64,000 bases of DNA from Urechis unicinctus (taxonomy: Eukaryota; Annelida; Polychaeta; Xenopneusta; Urechidae). Location: contig CM067348.1 in assembly GCA_034190875.2 (NCBI GenBank), positions 30,710,138-30,774,137 on the forward strand, in the 5' to 3' direction. A program made the translations under genes and the position numbers. Numbering within the stretch: the first letter of the stretch is position 1; every line of letters starts with the position of its first letter. The notes beneath the pieces were generated by a model. The model searched no databases, had not been told where the DNA came from, and worked only from the letters and a program-made list of their open reading frames with translations. Shown here piece by piece: positions 13,314-31,908 of the stretch.

Positions 13314-15644
13314 TGCTGCTAAACGCATAACAAGATAAGTGCAAAGTAAATAAACTTATAATCATGCGCATGCACGAGTATAAGAACAATAAAAACGGAC
13401 TATGTCCAGTGCTCTCTGACAAGAGGAAACATGCAGTAACGGCTTGACATGTGACTATTTTTTAAAACTCTTAGTGTGTCAATATTACTTGGTTGAGAGG
13501 TATAAGCTTGAGCACTTACAATCTACAAATAATTGCAGAAACTAAAGCTCACAAATTCAAATACAGCGAGTGTATAAAGGCTTTTTATTTATATATTCAA
13601 TTCGATTAGTTGTAAACCTAAGGAGGGTGAAAGTTTATAGCATCGATGCCAACATTATCAAGCAATATCATGCGAAACTGAAGTTAAACCCCTTGCCTAA
13701 AATAGCCAGATGATAATACATGCCTACAGAACGGCATCTCGGGAATAACACAGGATATATTCGGAACAAATCCCTAGATTACCATTATGACGATTTATCG
13801 ATTTTTAGCATGGTCTCTTGTTGTCCATAAAACAAACTTAGTCAGGCGATATAGGCTTTAGTGCGCATGATGGAGAAATGGTTAGTTCGGCTCACAATGA
13901 GTTGTTTATAGCATATGCAAGTTTACGGTGCCATGGAATAAGAATGACGAACCCTCTTTACACGTTTGATAGGCCATTTCTGTGGGAAGGCTAATTGTTC
14001 GATTAAGCATCTACTTTATATTAATTTGTCTTTACTTTTCTCGCAGCACCGTTTTACGTGTTAAACCAAACAGAATATAACCTACAGTTCTTATTCAGTA
14101 GATTGTTACCAATCCTCACCAAGTTGTACACAGTGTTGAGCTTATATATGATGCTTGAACGGCATATGGATGTCACTCCTTTAGAAACGAAACATCATCC
14201 TATCATTATTGTAGCCTATAAATGTGACCGAAATGTATTGGTTATATTAATCGGCTACAACGTAAATAGATGAAAATCATTTTTTCCCCTAATTTATTTG
14301 CCTTTTATACAAACACTACTTAACGTACCTTACAAAGGACTACAAGAATAAAGTTATGTCGAGTGGTGGGTTCGCTGCAAATGAAATGCCTAAATCATTA
14401 TGGAACAAGGGCAATTAGGCAATAAGCTACTTCACCATTGCCATCTTAGCAAGTGTGAAGTGATTGATTCTTTTGATTAGGACAACTTGCAATTGGTATA
14501 TAACATTTAAGCATAGGGGAGATTATCATAAGCATATATGTATACCCTTGATCATTGTCAAAGCATTGCAATTGCTTTTCAACAGCGCCATATTCTGCGA
14601 GCGTTCCGCGTAATTGTTTGGAAACAAGTACATGCGCATTATTTATTTGCATAAAGCAATGGTTTCAAAAATATATAATTATACTCTATGACAATTTCCA
14701 ATAATGCATTTCCTTGGATTTAGATTAAGTAAATTTGCTGATGCAAAATGGTTATGGATATAGTGGGGTTTTAAGTAACTGTAAACAACAAGGTGGTATC
14801 ACAACGGTTATGGATGGTAATGATGATTATGATGTGTGGACAGCTTCCCTTAAATGCCAGCTTCCACATGGCACAAACCCGTTATCCAAGCCTGGCTGCA
14901 AAACCCACGCCGTAGAGACGAAGCTTCAGCACTGTACAATTGAGCTACCGGGCTGAGTACATCCCCTTTCAGATACTGGACCGTCTTTTGACGTGATCAT
15001 CTGAGTCATGCGGAACTAGTCACGTTTTCACACATTGGCAAAGAACCCGAAACCTATTGATAGAAAGGCGACTCAGTTTACTACTTAGCCACAAGAATGT
15101 ATCACTGTATGTACCATAATAGACAAATAGAGAAAGTAAACGTGATATGACTACAGCGTACATACCGACGTACAAGATGTGAAATAGTCGTGTATTTTCC
15201 GACTACCGCTAGACGTTAGCTTCTTCTAGGGAACGTTTGTTAGTCAAAGTTCCGAAAACCGGTCTCCTTATGATATCTTTATTGTTCTTTTTATAATGCC
15301 GCTTCCATTCCGCCACTACCTGAATTCGCTATGAATTGTTATTTCAACCGGTATGGAATTATTCCCCACGCAAATATATTTTAAGAACGTAACCATTTTT
15401 CTGTGGCACATACAACAAGGCTAGTTCTTCAGGTTTCTTTGTAGGCTGTCCCTTATAAGTCAAACCTGTCAGTAGCACATATATAGATGTATCATGTGGA
15501 TTACAATTTCTCTGATATTCGGCCAATCCAAAATATGTCCTTTAATCCTTCTTTGTAGTAGGCATTTTTGCGTCTCAAATCGTCTGTTTAGTATTAAGGT
15601 GCAATGTCACAAACCTTATTGCACGATGTGATCGATAAAGTCTA

Positions 15645-15819
<175 letters not shown>

Positions 15820-18800
15820 AGATGAACCATGTCATGAAATAAACAGAAAGCGCGCAAGGCTGTTGCGAGGCTGCCTAGTGTTTCGAAAAACTAAAGCATG
15901 TTTTGTCTGCTAAGCAAGTAACATCTTGCGAGACTTCGGGCGTGATATCTTCCTATAAATAGCGGCATTAAAAAGGTACTTGCTTGCATGTATTTAGAAC
16001 AGTTTCACTTGTGGTTTTTACCCCTAATAGTGTATGTCGTTACCAAACAAAGGCACGATAGTGAATATTATTGTTTGTACGGTGCACATCCGTCTGAGTA
16101 ACCAAAAACGTTTCTTATTATACACTTTGGGGCCTGCCATATAAACGGCACGATTGTATAACATTACGAAGAAGTAACTGCATTTATCCTGCGAGGCGCC
16201 ATTTACTCACGCTATAAGAGCAGCTGCCATCCGGACAGTACCATCTACCTGAGCAATCAACTTTTAACGTCAGCATAACAATGACAATTTTCTAGTTCCG
16301 TACTGTGTTTATACTAGACGAAGATGTCAGCAGGTCCGATAAAATTGGCAATGCGCTAACAGGACATTAACATGTATGTGTTACAATTGTGCAGAGCAAA
16401 GTCAAAGAATAAATGAATACACAAGCATCTTTTCAAAGTAATAGCAGGTGAAAGATGTTCATCGAGCCAAGCATGCTCAAAGATATAGCGTTGTAGATTT
16501 CCTCTATAACTAGCAGTCTAGTCTGCAAGCAATATTTTTCATAAATATGTTCATGCAACAATCTGACGTTATTACTGCCAATATAACGATAAATTGCTCG
16601 CTGCAAGTTACACATCCAAAGTTCATCAAATATGTAAGCCGTATATTTCCGAGCCGTTAATTGTAGCAATCTTTAAGTTGTTCATTCCACATTTATATTT
16701 GGTTCAATTTCTGTTTGTTTAAATGAGATGTATTTGTTAGAATACAAAATACAGATCGGATGGAGGGCCGTTGTTCCTTTCTGAGCTGAAAAAGAGGCAG
16801 GTCCTTCTTTGATGTCGTCTCCATCCTTAGATGACCCTATCCCTAGTCCTAGCAAAGTTTCCGCCGCCACAATAAGCAAAACTGTCAAATTATATCACAA
16901 GAGTAATTGGAGCAAGGTGATGAAGGCGGTAACATGCCCATTTAACAGCTACGAGTAACATGATGCATATATATCATACCCGCGTCATTGTAAGATGCGT
17001 CAAATTATTAATCATGATGTTGCTGGAATAAGCATTGGTTCGGTATATGCGAGCGTAAGTTCGTTTGGCACATACAAACACTTATACAATAGCCACGTGA
17101 ACTTATGTATAATATGATTCATTAACGCCTCCATCATCGGAAAAGCAAGACAAACCAATTAGCAAGCCATATGTTGCCACTAGTATTCTATCACATGTAT
17201 CTTCACTGTGCAAAGCAACTGAGTTATAATACCAACAAGGTGGAACATCATGGTCGTTTGATTGCCTTGACTGAATACACGATGCATTTCCGGTTTAATG
17301 ATAAAGCCATTATGAAAGATAGGACAATTTTGTCATAACTAAATAGCTACAACGATTCTCTGCTGAGGTGAACAATCGTGCTGATTGACGCAGCCAAATT
17401 GATTCACTTGATGGATTTATTGATTGCTGTATGGAGTGAGCAAATCCGTTAGTGCACCTATTGTCACGGTGACAAAATCTGGCGATGGAGATAAATCCCA
17501 TAATGGCACACTACGTTGCCCCTTATTGAGATTTGAAGCTACAGAAACTGTCCACGGTTTATTAGTCACTCGGTCAATATTTTCCATGATATGGCAGTCC
17601 GGTGGTAAAGTACGATTGCCTCTTGCCCCCAGCTTCTTCCCGCGTTACCTCGAACGCTCCTGCACACGACATCGTTGGGCAAGATGTTGCTCTGGCACGC
17701 TGCTTCATCACAGGGGCAGACGCAAACACTTGTTTGCTGAACTTGTGGGCAAGTTAGTGTGATGTGAAGTATCAATGTTGAATTGAACCTCTTGAGCACC
17801 ACGCTGGATAAATCTCGACTTGCTTTTGCGCATTAGTGGGACATCGTGCTACCCTGTTGAAGATTACATGAAGGTGAGAGGCAGATGAGTGTTAAGTTGT
17901 ATAATTTTACACTCTTGGTTTGATAACAAATATGGCTGGGTTAAATTATATATGACTTTAAGCAACGTATGAGTAGATCGCTAATCTAAATAAACAGTCT
18001 GAAAAGGATAGTTTGCAAAGCAATAACAGTATATTGTTACATATCTGAGTAAGGTATGGCCAGAAAAGCATGTGAAATATTTTGTACAAATGCAGGTCAA
18101 ATGAATCACATATTGCTCAGCCTAACGAAATCTCATTATCAACAGCAACTCGTGCATAACGAAAGAACAAGCTTCTGCAGCGTACAAAATTGGTTGCGAT
18201 AACTAGTTAATCGGGATGGGATATAAAAATGGTTATTTGCAAGATAAAGTGTAGCACGTCAGTTACAATGACAAAAAAACAAGCAAGATTTCATATGACG
18301 AATGACCTTTATATAATTGATATTTAATGTTATCAAGTGCATGCGAGATACTAAACAACATCTGTCGATATGAAATACGATGATGAGTCATGTTCACTGC
18401 ACAGAGTAGATTTTTGTGAGATATTCTTTCACTCAAAAGCTGAATAACTGCTCTGCATAACCTCAGCAGGATGATGAGATAATTGCAAAACTCAAGTAAA
18501 AAACGCATTCATACCAAGCTCCTGAATGGCTCATTTTCAAGTTAATGTGATACGTGTGAATCCGATAACGCTACCATATTTGTAGAGTCGCCATAACGCA
18601 ATAATAAATCTCTCATTTATAACTTTGAGTTGTTTGAGGTTGTCGCAATATCAATGATGTTTTCGCATTGCTCCTGACAAGGTTCCGATAAGACTAAAGA
18701 GACCTGGCGTCATTCCGCCGTTAGCGAAAGCCAGGTCTTTTCTTGTTTATATGAGATGTCCATCAGTCTTTGCGAGATATCAAATTGCACGTGCCGAGAT

Positions 18801-19699
18801 CAAATGTGATAGTGGGTGACGGTAAAACATCCGAAAGTGTAGTTCAGTATAAAGATAGACACAACTGACTTTGAGTCGATAAATTTGACAACTGGTAGGC
18901 TAGATTTATGGTGATTGCTTTGAAAACCATTAATAATCATGTAGCTCGCTGGTATTAACCAACATAAATATATAATCCTCAGACTCAACTTACAGGAGTA
19001 CTATAACGAAATGTAGAATAAGTTAAACTCCCCTTTACCAACCCAACAAAACACGTTTGATTCAACACCGAGTTTGTTTTGCTGCAATCTTGAGGTATGA
19101 CTGAATTGTAAGGGATTACATCAAACTCGCTTCACAGCGGTGTAAGTTATGTTTTTTTTGTTAACATGGATATGTCTACAATGGCTGATACATCGATACA
19201 ATATAAACACAGAAGAAGTTTGGGTACATTTCGCAAATTCGATCTACGGCTCCCGTTATATATTACTTGTGGTTAAGTAAGCTAATAACTCAGGTGATTG
19301 ATTGCTGGACCAAATAAACAAATCAAGACGTTCGATTCCCCAATATATTTTATTTCAGTGGGTTCATATCTAAAGAACTTGCGGAATAGATCTTCACAGA
19401 TGATAAAATGCAAATGAATCATTGATCTTCTTGCCTCATGAGATTGCAACATGACATTAGACGGTGATCAATGGAGCGCATTGGACGTGGTCACGTGGTT
19501 TTCCCATCATTAAGTGTACTGTCACTTGTGTTTCTGATTATATTGCAGCTCTACGATACAGAAGAACTGAGACGGCCCGTCAACGCGTCTAGAGATCATA
19601 CAAGACATATATGCTCCTATACATTGAAATATCATCCCTTTTCTGGAAAACAAAATGTGATGTTCTCACGAATCAGGACAACATGTTCAAAAGTATCGA
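15820..19699 (+). repeat. Module C, copy 1 (C1)
   Basis: It starts AGATGAACCATG and matches C2 (from 25511) and C3 (from 52795) with scattered differences. The frame at 17424-17762 (112 codons) recurs at 27115 and 54405, but C2 has an early stop and C3 an internal deletion, and I recognise no domain. It contains the hairpin at 18700-18738. It ends at the second N gap, where C2 shows that the natural continuation would be 29395-29702 and then module A. Confidence 0.9.
18700..18738. other. Conserved hairpin in C1
   Basis: AGACCTGGC (18700-18708) pairs perfectly with GCCAGGTCT (18730-18738) around a 21-base loop. A T run follows the right arm. In this copy A-T and G-T pairs extend the stem outward. 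All three C copies keep it unchanged. Confidence 0.8.
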
Positions 19700-19799
19700 N
19701 NNNNNNNNNNNNNNNNNNNNNNNNNNNNNNNNNNNNNNNNNNNNNNNNNNNNNNNNNNNNNNNNNNNNNNNNNNNNNNNNNNNNNNNNNNNNNNNNNNN
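19700..19799. other. Assembly gap (100 N) between C1 and D1
   Basis: Exactly 100 Ns. The left flank is C1, the right flank starts D1. In the two other D copies the preceding sequence is module F, not C, so this adjacency is unsupported by the rest of the window. Confidence 0.98.
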
Positions 19800-20006
19800 A
19801 CAGAGCTGCAATCTTTCTTTTGCTGTATCATATGAGAACTACCTCTTTGGAAGATTAATGTGGTATTTCTTCACCTAGCCAGTGACAATGCTACCAAAGT
19901 CATTCTTGGAAATCACCTTCTGAACCTCAAACGGTTTTTTCTATTGTATAAGAGATCTAGTTTTCTTGTCATTATAGTATTTACATCAGCTTTAACATTT
20001 CTGCGG

Positions 20007-20237
20007 TTAAATCAGCGCCATTCGTAATGTCTCTCCAATTAGCTCTCTATGTTCAAACAAACATTTTTTTCTGTTCTTAATTTCCGGCTCGTTAATCGCT
20101 GCAGCCCATAATAATACATCGAATGGAGAAACTCCTGTGGAACTTTTCGATAAACAAACAATAGGGCATCGATATATCAAAAGAACTGAAGAGAATTCTC
20201 TCAACACGCGTTTCAAAGTACCAAAGAATTTTTCCAT
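20007..20237 (-). pseudogene. Ty3/Gypsy-type integrase-like relic (D1)
   Basis: The minus-strand frame of 76 codons begins MEKFFGTLKRVLRE, like the (V)ERxNGTLKRMLR end of the integrase core of Ty3/Gypsy-like elements. It then has LLIYR followed by SSTGVSPFDVLL, matching the FAYR...TGxSPFxLLYG signature. About a dozen residues normally between LKRMLR and FAYR are missing, and the frame ends soon after. No upstream zinc-binding domain or DD(35)E residues were found. This is motif recognition only; a decayed fragment, not an active enzyme. Confidence 0.5.
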
Positions 20238-20342
20238 TGCACATTGGATTATATAGAACAGTGTTCAACTGTTTGATATCAGGCAGTCACGTCTTAGCAC
20301 AATGAGAGGGTGACTGACTTGTGGATTTCAAATCCTTCAAAG

Positions 20343-20528
20343 ATTATATTCAAACACTCACAAACACACATAATCACACCGGCACATACACGCACACAAA
20401 CGCACACACACACACAACCACATAAATATACACAAAAACACACAAACAAGCACACCCACAACCACATACACACACAAACAACGGCAGACACACACATATA
20501 TATATATACACACACACACATTTTTTTT
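20343..20528. repeat. CA-rich degenerate microsatellite in D1
   Basis: Imperfect (CA)n with ACACAAA, ACCACA and a short TA run, followed by a T run of nine or more. It recurs at 38395-38561 and 47665-47832. The Cys/Val-rich and Thr/His-rich frames over it are artefacts. Confidence 0.95.
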
Positions 20529-22293
20529 TCAAACTTTGATTGTTTTTGGCTGATAGTAACAACCACCAAGTGAAAAGGCGTTTATAATACTACGCAATTA
20601 GTTTAATTAAGTGAGATTGATTAACATTTACCGTACCGAAACGCTCACATGTCCGTCCACGCAATACTAATACAGGTCTAAATGCTTTGTGGAATATAAT
20701 GGTTACACATTTAAGACACATCATAACCCCTATTAAAGTCCTCAGACATGTCGCCACAAGCTGCTTATTGACAACACAATTGAACGACTGAGCGTCATAA
20801 AACAGTCACCACGATATGCCTTGTCTAATCTTTTAACGTGCGTATATTGGGATGGAGTTTATCCATAAAGTGGCAGTGTGTGTGCTGGATTGAGGCCTAG
20901 CGCTCTCACTTACAAACTGTGCGGATTGAATAGAGAGTAGTATTTTTACAATTTACAATCAATAATAGCTTCGAGGATAGCAGTTATATTACCAAATAAC
21001 ACCATATCAGCTATTCGACGTATTACATATGACCCTTGGAAGAACTCATTACCCGTGCTCATAAAGCATATAGTCCATGTTCCAACGCTAAATGTTAATG
21101 ATGATATTGTCCTATATAAAACCTTACGACCTGTCAATATTTTTGGGATTGTGTTTGTTCGGTGCCTCCGAAATCTCATCCGTCAGACTGCGGCGTTAGC
21201 GGAATGTTTTAAAAGAGAAAAGGCAATTGTCGAGCATAGCAGAACAATTGCAATTCGAGCATGATATTACATTCGAAGCCGTTGATTGCATAATTGAGCT
21301 CTCAGCATTTTCGCTTTTATTCCTAGTGATTCCAGAAAAGGATAACAGCCAATAAACTATTCCACATATGAGTTTGAAGGCACTTTAGGCAGAATGATGT
21401 CTAGTAGACGAAGTAATTTAACTGTAAGGAATTCATGTGACGCAAGACAAGGAACTGATCGCAAGTGTTCAATAAAAGCACGACAATGCGATCTGATAAT
21501 CGGTTTAGCAAAGGGTGATTGCTTTTACATATCAGAGCAATAGCAGACCCCATTGTAAACAAAATTACTCTATTGCCATTAACCTGCAACTCTGTTACAA
21601 CATTGTACCGGCAAAGATGCCTGGACGGTTTCAGATCATAACTTAAGCATCACTAAGTCACGCCTCTGTCGGAAGCGTCATTTGTGTCTGATGTCAAAGT
21701 GGCATGCATTGTGCAAGTGTTTTCCTCAACCAAGACCTGGATTATCTGATGATAGCATGTCTGCAGTCTCGACCATCTTAGGCATAGGCCTAATCAATGG
21801 TGAATGTGCTGAACGAAGACATTATGCATTTATTCGTAAGGTAATAACGACGACAAGCGCCGCGCATGACATAATCAGGGGTTATCCAACTGCCACGTAG
21901 TATCTATTTGCCATAAATTCAATATTCTAGCAGTATTTGTGTGGTCTGTCCTCCATTAATTTTTACAGTGACAACCACGTCAACCCTGCAGGGAATGACT
22001 TTCGATCATCATTGAGGTTTGGTTGATAAATACATTTCATAATAAACGGTTATTACTCAATCAACTAGCTGTATTCATATTGCTCTATAATATTTACAAC
22101 ATACACAAAGCGGCGCAATACAAACGGTATGAGTCTCTGTATCCAACATGTTTCTTTGCAAAAATACTGTATTGTCGCACGAGCAAATAATATTTCTGTG
22201 CGACGATATACCCTTCATAAGCATATCAGATTCACAATATAGTGTTGAGGAGCCAGTAAGTCCGCAAGGAATATTTCTAGACCGTCGGTAAAT

Positions 22294-22337
22294 CTTGAAG
22301 TAAATCTACATAATGCTTGAAGTAAATGTACATAATG
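22294..22337 (+). repeat. 22-bp tandem duplication in D1
   Basis: CTTGAAGTAAATSTACATAATG occurs twice in a row with one mismatch. D2 and D3 also have both units; the inverted D (near 10450) has only one recognisable unit. Confidence 0.8.
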
Positions 22338-25224
22338 CTATTCGAGGTAGACTAAATGTGTCTCAAACCACATTACTTGTTTCAGCGGAAAACATACTTT
22401 ACATCGACAAATAAAGTACAGACGACGGGCCAAAAACTAATGTTTAGCTATCAGGCATCATTAAGTAGGCCAATATATACCATTACCTGTGTTCATGTAA
22501 AAATATAGAAATAATGTGACCGATGCATTGTTTTGAGATGCCGGATCAACTACTACCAACATTCTCTCTGCGTGACATCTGCAGTAAAGATAATGATTAG
22601 TTGCAGAATAATATGTAATCACACGTTGATTTATCATTACCTGTTAAAGTGGCACGGGTACAGGTGTCATGCAAGTTCAATCACTGAAACCTTTAAAACA
22701 TAGCGTGTTAGATGATTGCACTACAGGATCTCATTAGCTCATTTCACGAACAGTCAATATTGGTTCTTATTCTGGCATATTGCGTGTGTTATTAATACGT
22801 TCATTGTTGTTAAAGCCTCCGCAACATTAGTTGTGATAAGACCGATGCGTTTTTGGTTTTATAAACATTCTACATTGTTTTAAGACCAAGTAAATATAAT
22901 GATCATGTAGATCCATTCCAACATACTTGACAAAAACATTTCCTAAATTTGCTGGTAGGCAACATACTGAAACATAGGGCTCTAGATGTATCCATTTACA
23001 ACACGTCCAGCATATTAGCATTATCGGTTGTAAAGAACCCCACGTCATGCTGTAAACTACCGTTTGTACCAAACTATCGATTAACATGCTTGAGCAATTT
23101 ATTACCCTCGTCCCCGCTACGCAAGAACCACAGTGACATGCTGATGAGAACAGATTTTGATGTTTGCGTTTGCATTAATCTGACTACGACCCTGCTTGTA
23201 AATATGATTCTCCTCATATCGCCCTCCATAGTTCGAAACATTTTAGCACCTCATCTGATGCTCTTATTTTGTGTTGGGGTCTAGCTTGTAGTAAATGTTT
23301 GGGGTGCATTCAATTACAGTATTTTCAAAATCACAGGATTTAATCGGTCGACAGCCTAATGAAGAATGATCAAATATTGCCGTTGATCACGCTTATACGA
23401 GGGCGATGGGATAAGTACTGTGTTTTTTTACTGTGATGTAGCGCGTTGAAGGCACGATCCTTAAGTGACCTTAAGTTCCCATACAGAATGCGAATCGGGG
23501 CGTAAGTGCGCACATTGCCCCACATCTGTAGAAGTTAAAGCATATCCATAAGTATATTTGAAACGGGATGGCTTGAAATATAATACTTAAGATGCAGGTT
23601 AACGAGGTGCGATTTCGTTGTAATCACGGTTGTACCATCTTGGATAATAAAATGTTGTTAACTCACAATTTCAGAGTTTGTATAATACAAATAATAAGAT
23701 CATACACCACATGGATAAGCATACATAACTCAACGTTGTACAAAGTCCTTTCATTATCTGTAATCGTGTCAATTTACAATAGTTCGTTTACTTCAACTCA
23801 TGACCGAACTATATAAGGAAAGAGCCGGTCATCTCCGACGTAAATGTGGTGAGTAGTCAACTTCATTATAACCCTATATATTTGCATGCATCATTTGTAT
23901 TTGCAGAATAGTACATTTTGTTATCAATAACGTGTTTATCTGGTCCAGTGGCTTTCATGACAATATGCATTAATGAAATAGTTCATATGATTAGACCTTG
24001 ATCACGTTTTCTATAGATGACAACATGCAATGTTGTTTTGCTCACGCGTTTTATGCGTCATCCTTATTGCCATAAATGATAAATATCAATATATTGCGAA
24101 TCTGGCTACTTTACCAGAGAATGGTAACAGTAATGGCCACACCCTAAGCACGGAAGTACCGCTGAGGCTTCCCCCTGTGGCTATTTCCGCTGACCCGACG
24201 ATTCAAGACAATATTAAGAGCAATACAATGTTCTTTGGTAGCCACGTGCGTGGTGATATTGGTTTCGTATAGTTAGAGGTATAATAGAAACAGGGGGGCA
24301 GAAGGTGGTTGTTTTGTTGTAACAGCACACTTTGTTTGTGCCGTGTAATTTGGCTGTCAACTTAATTGGTAAATCGCGCAACACACTATGAGGCCTCTCC
24401 CTTCATTGTTGTATAATAAAGAGACACGTTTTTGCTTGGGATATAAAATGATCTCACTAACAGGTCATCATTTAATTGCTTTAGTTATGAATACTAGTTT
24501 GTTATAGAATATTGAACATGTCATACATTCGGGAGCACATGCAGCTAAAGAATATAATTACAGTACTGCAAGATTGTAGTTGATATCCGCTCCACAATGT
24601 CAGATGTCAAATGCTGGCTATTTGCTTAGCTCACCTACATAAGCTCATACAATGCATCTGATATTATATGTAAACAGATTAATAACCGCTATCATGTTAC
24701 ATTGGCAATGTATTTAAATGAATCTGATCCAGCAGTAGGACAAATCTAGCAGGATATTACTACTGGCTGTATAGTATGTTCTAATTATAAGCCGCGAGTC
24801 ATATTATTGAAAGAATGTGATTTTCTCATATTTTCAGCATTCCTCATTGCAGTAATGGCGCACCCTTTGCTGTAAAAAGTGAAGACGACATACCTAACAA
24901 TATTGCCCCAACGGTGTGTCTCTTATAGACTGATGCAAATCATAATAGAAGCCAGTTACAGGTATGCAGGGAATATAAGATCATAGGCAATCAATCTACA
25001 TAATGTAAAACGATTTCTGTTCGCGATGCGCTTAACTTGACTGACAAGATATATTTGTATTTCATTTCGCTGCGCTCTTATGTAGACCATATGCAGAGCA
25101 GCACGCTGGCATTGTTCCCTGATAGCTGCACTTTCAATAGATTATAGATTTCAAACAAATGCCACTGGATCTTTCAGGGGAAGACAGTCCCCTGTAACAA
25201 GCCCTGCATACAACAGTTCTGTAC

Positions 25225-29702
<4,478 letters not shown>

Positions 29703-31908
29703 CGAACATCAAATGAATCATTAACACTTTCAGCATCGGTCCAGAGCTTTTGACCTCCACTGATAAACTCGATCTTCTATTCCTAACATCATTCTATGGT
29801 CTAAATGAACTAGAAACGCGAGGAGAAGCGCTGTGTAATTGTTGTACTGAATTTTAGACGAGGTCATAAATCTTGTTGATTTAAAATGGTTTAGGTTTTT
29901 GACGTGGTGGATCAATTGATTTTGCATTGATGTATCGGAGTTAGCAAGAGCAGTTTATGTATGCATTGCTATGACAACATTATCTTGCTTGGCCGACAAC
30001 TCCCATATTGACGCACTTGTATGCCCTTATGGCGATCTGAACCTATAAAACTCTCAGCAGCTTATCAATTTGCAAATCTTTTTCATATCTCCTGGTCGTA
30101 AAGTATGGCTGTTGCTTGGCAACAGCACCGTTCCGAGTGACATCTACCTCTCCTACACCAGACATTGCTAGGCTGATCGTCCACCTGACATTCTGCTTCA
30201 TACCAGCGGAAGACGTTTTTACATCTTTAGTTGCGCTTAAACAAAATGTTTGTGTGATGTTAAATTTTAAAATTTACCTTTGATAACTCGCCTCGACTGA
30301 CATAAATCTCGATTTAATAGACTTTTCGGACCGATAGTATGCAATTAGTTTTATCAGATTTCTGTTCACTCGACATTAATGAGAGCGCCAACCCTCACTT
30401 AAGGCACCTTCCGTCTAACATGTGTTCAAGAACCACACCAGTAGAGAGTGTTATCAGGAGATGTCAGCTTCATTTTCGCTCTCACAGTTTGTACGTTTTC
30501 AGCTCACCAGTAATGGCTTTTAGTAATATAACTTCAATAAGCGAGCAGTCAAAATCATTGCTGAAATAACCACTTCAATATATACCGAGTAATTGCGTTT
30601 ATTGAGTATAGTGGTGTAGTGATGCATGGCAGCTAACGACCCCAGGCCTAAGCGAAAGAAACCCAGTAGGTGAAAAATGTCCACACTGTACGACTCGAGC
30701 GGGTCATTACGTTATGTGTGTCGACATGCTGTTACTGAAGTTGGTGAGCTTGCCAAAATATGCTGTTGAGTATATTCGTGTCATTGTCAGAGGATAGTGA
30801 TGGATAACAAAACAGCGCCACGTGAATTTTTGACGGATTGACTGTTGTTAGGATTAGCTACTGAGTTGGTATTTATAGGTTAAGTTCACCATGTGTGCAA
30901 CGGATAGATTCATTTTGCCGGTTGGATGCAGAAACAGTGAAGAGTAAATGGAATCGATTCTAAGAATGCTTAAAGCGGAAACGGGGCAGAGAAGCAGTTC
31001 CGACCGAACAAGATAGCTCGAGACAGAGTCGCAATAAAACACGCTTGCTATTGTGAAGGCATAGCGCGGGTATTACAGGCAGCTGAATATGACCAAGAGT
31101 GCCAGCCGAGCACCCATAGCAACACCAGAGATGAGCGACCAGGAGCTACCAACGCTTGTTGATGGCGAGAAGAAACAGATAGTTGCGCTTTGTAAGATTC
31201 GCAACGCTATAATATTAGGATGTAAGGGAATGGGCAATTGCTCTCTTTGCGCTCCTGACTGGCACGATTCTGAATACATGTTCGAGAATGATGATCGCTT
31301 GCCAATATGATCTAATGAAGAGAGCGTTATTTACCACATGTGCTTTACTGATTATGAATACCAGGCAAAACCCTTGGAAGAACATGATGAATTTATTGAG
31401 ATCAATAACTACCTTCTGAGATGGATGGTCAAAAACGAAGAAGTCATTTCACTTCTTTAAAGCAGTTCACGAATGACGCTGCTCTCGACCTGGCTGTCTA
31501 TCTCTGTGAGCGAGCCCCATCCGACCTCGCAGAATTGGGCAAAACGCGGATCAGTAAGCGGCTGTTCATAATAACGGACGCTCTTTGGCGACTTTGCAGG
31601 TCATGAGATGTTGGCCTTCGAACCATTAGCAAATGTGTAATTCGTTGAACACTGCATGATAGAATGCCTTTGATTAGCGTTCCATTTAAGAAGGTATTCA
31701 TCGATAATCTTGGTCCTTTCCGTTGCTCGTCAGAAGCAGGTCGTTCAAAAAGAGAATTCGGAACTCAACCACCGAAGGCGATCTTTTACAACAAGTTTCT
31801 GTCTTATGAAGCCTAACCCCGCGCTTGTTTGAAAAAGTCAGTGGGCATAAATCTAAACGTGGCAAGAATTGTAATGATGCTAAAAAGAAACTTGATTTTG
31901 TCGGATAT
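29703..31908 (+). repeat. Module A, copy 2 (A2)
   Basis: It matches 1-2164. It has small additions, e.g. near 30187-30200 and 30285. Near 31887 it has AAACTTG, which A1 lacks. It joins module E at 31907-31908 with a two-base overlap (AT). Confidence 0.9.
31367..31597 (+). pseudogene. LTR-retrotransposon gag-like relic (A2)
   Basis: Second copy of the relic at 1630-1860 with the same frame change between the YLLRWMVKN part and the LDLAVYLCERAPSDLAEL part. Both copies share the break, so it predates the module duplication. Substitutions between the copies do not restore a frame. Confidence 0.45.

Larger units (their letters stand above)
19800..25227 (+). repeat. Module D, copy 1 (D1)
   Basis: It starts ACAGAGCTGCAATC as do D2 (37863) and D3 (47119). 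It holds a minus-strand integrase-like relic near its start, a CA-rich tract, and a 22-bp tandem duplication (22294-22337). Open frames at 21055-21264, 21682-21900 and 24030-24272 recur in the other copies but match no family I know. D1 is complete up to the CA tract. Confidence 0.9.

Noticed and set aside
17424-17762. Possible reverse-transcriptase start (SAPIVTVTKSGDGD) in module C
   Set aside because: A loose resemblance to the Pol xAPIVxVxK region only; no YxDD or other RT motif follows, C2 has an early stop and C3 a deletion.
19326-19347. tRNA T-arm-like GTTCGATTCCCC
   Set aside because: The flanking bases do not pair into a T stem and no D or anticodon arm can be placed upstream.
20294-20573. 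Cys/Val-rich and Thr/His-rich frames
   Set aside because: Translations of the CA-rich microsatellite, repeated at 38338-38611 and 47591-47877.
23800-23840. TATA-box-like ACTATATAAGG inside a 7-bp inverted repeat (ATGACCG/CGGTCAT)
   Set aside because: AT-rich sequence gives such matches often and no gene with a plausible start follows.
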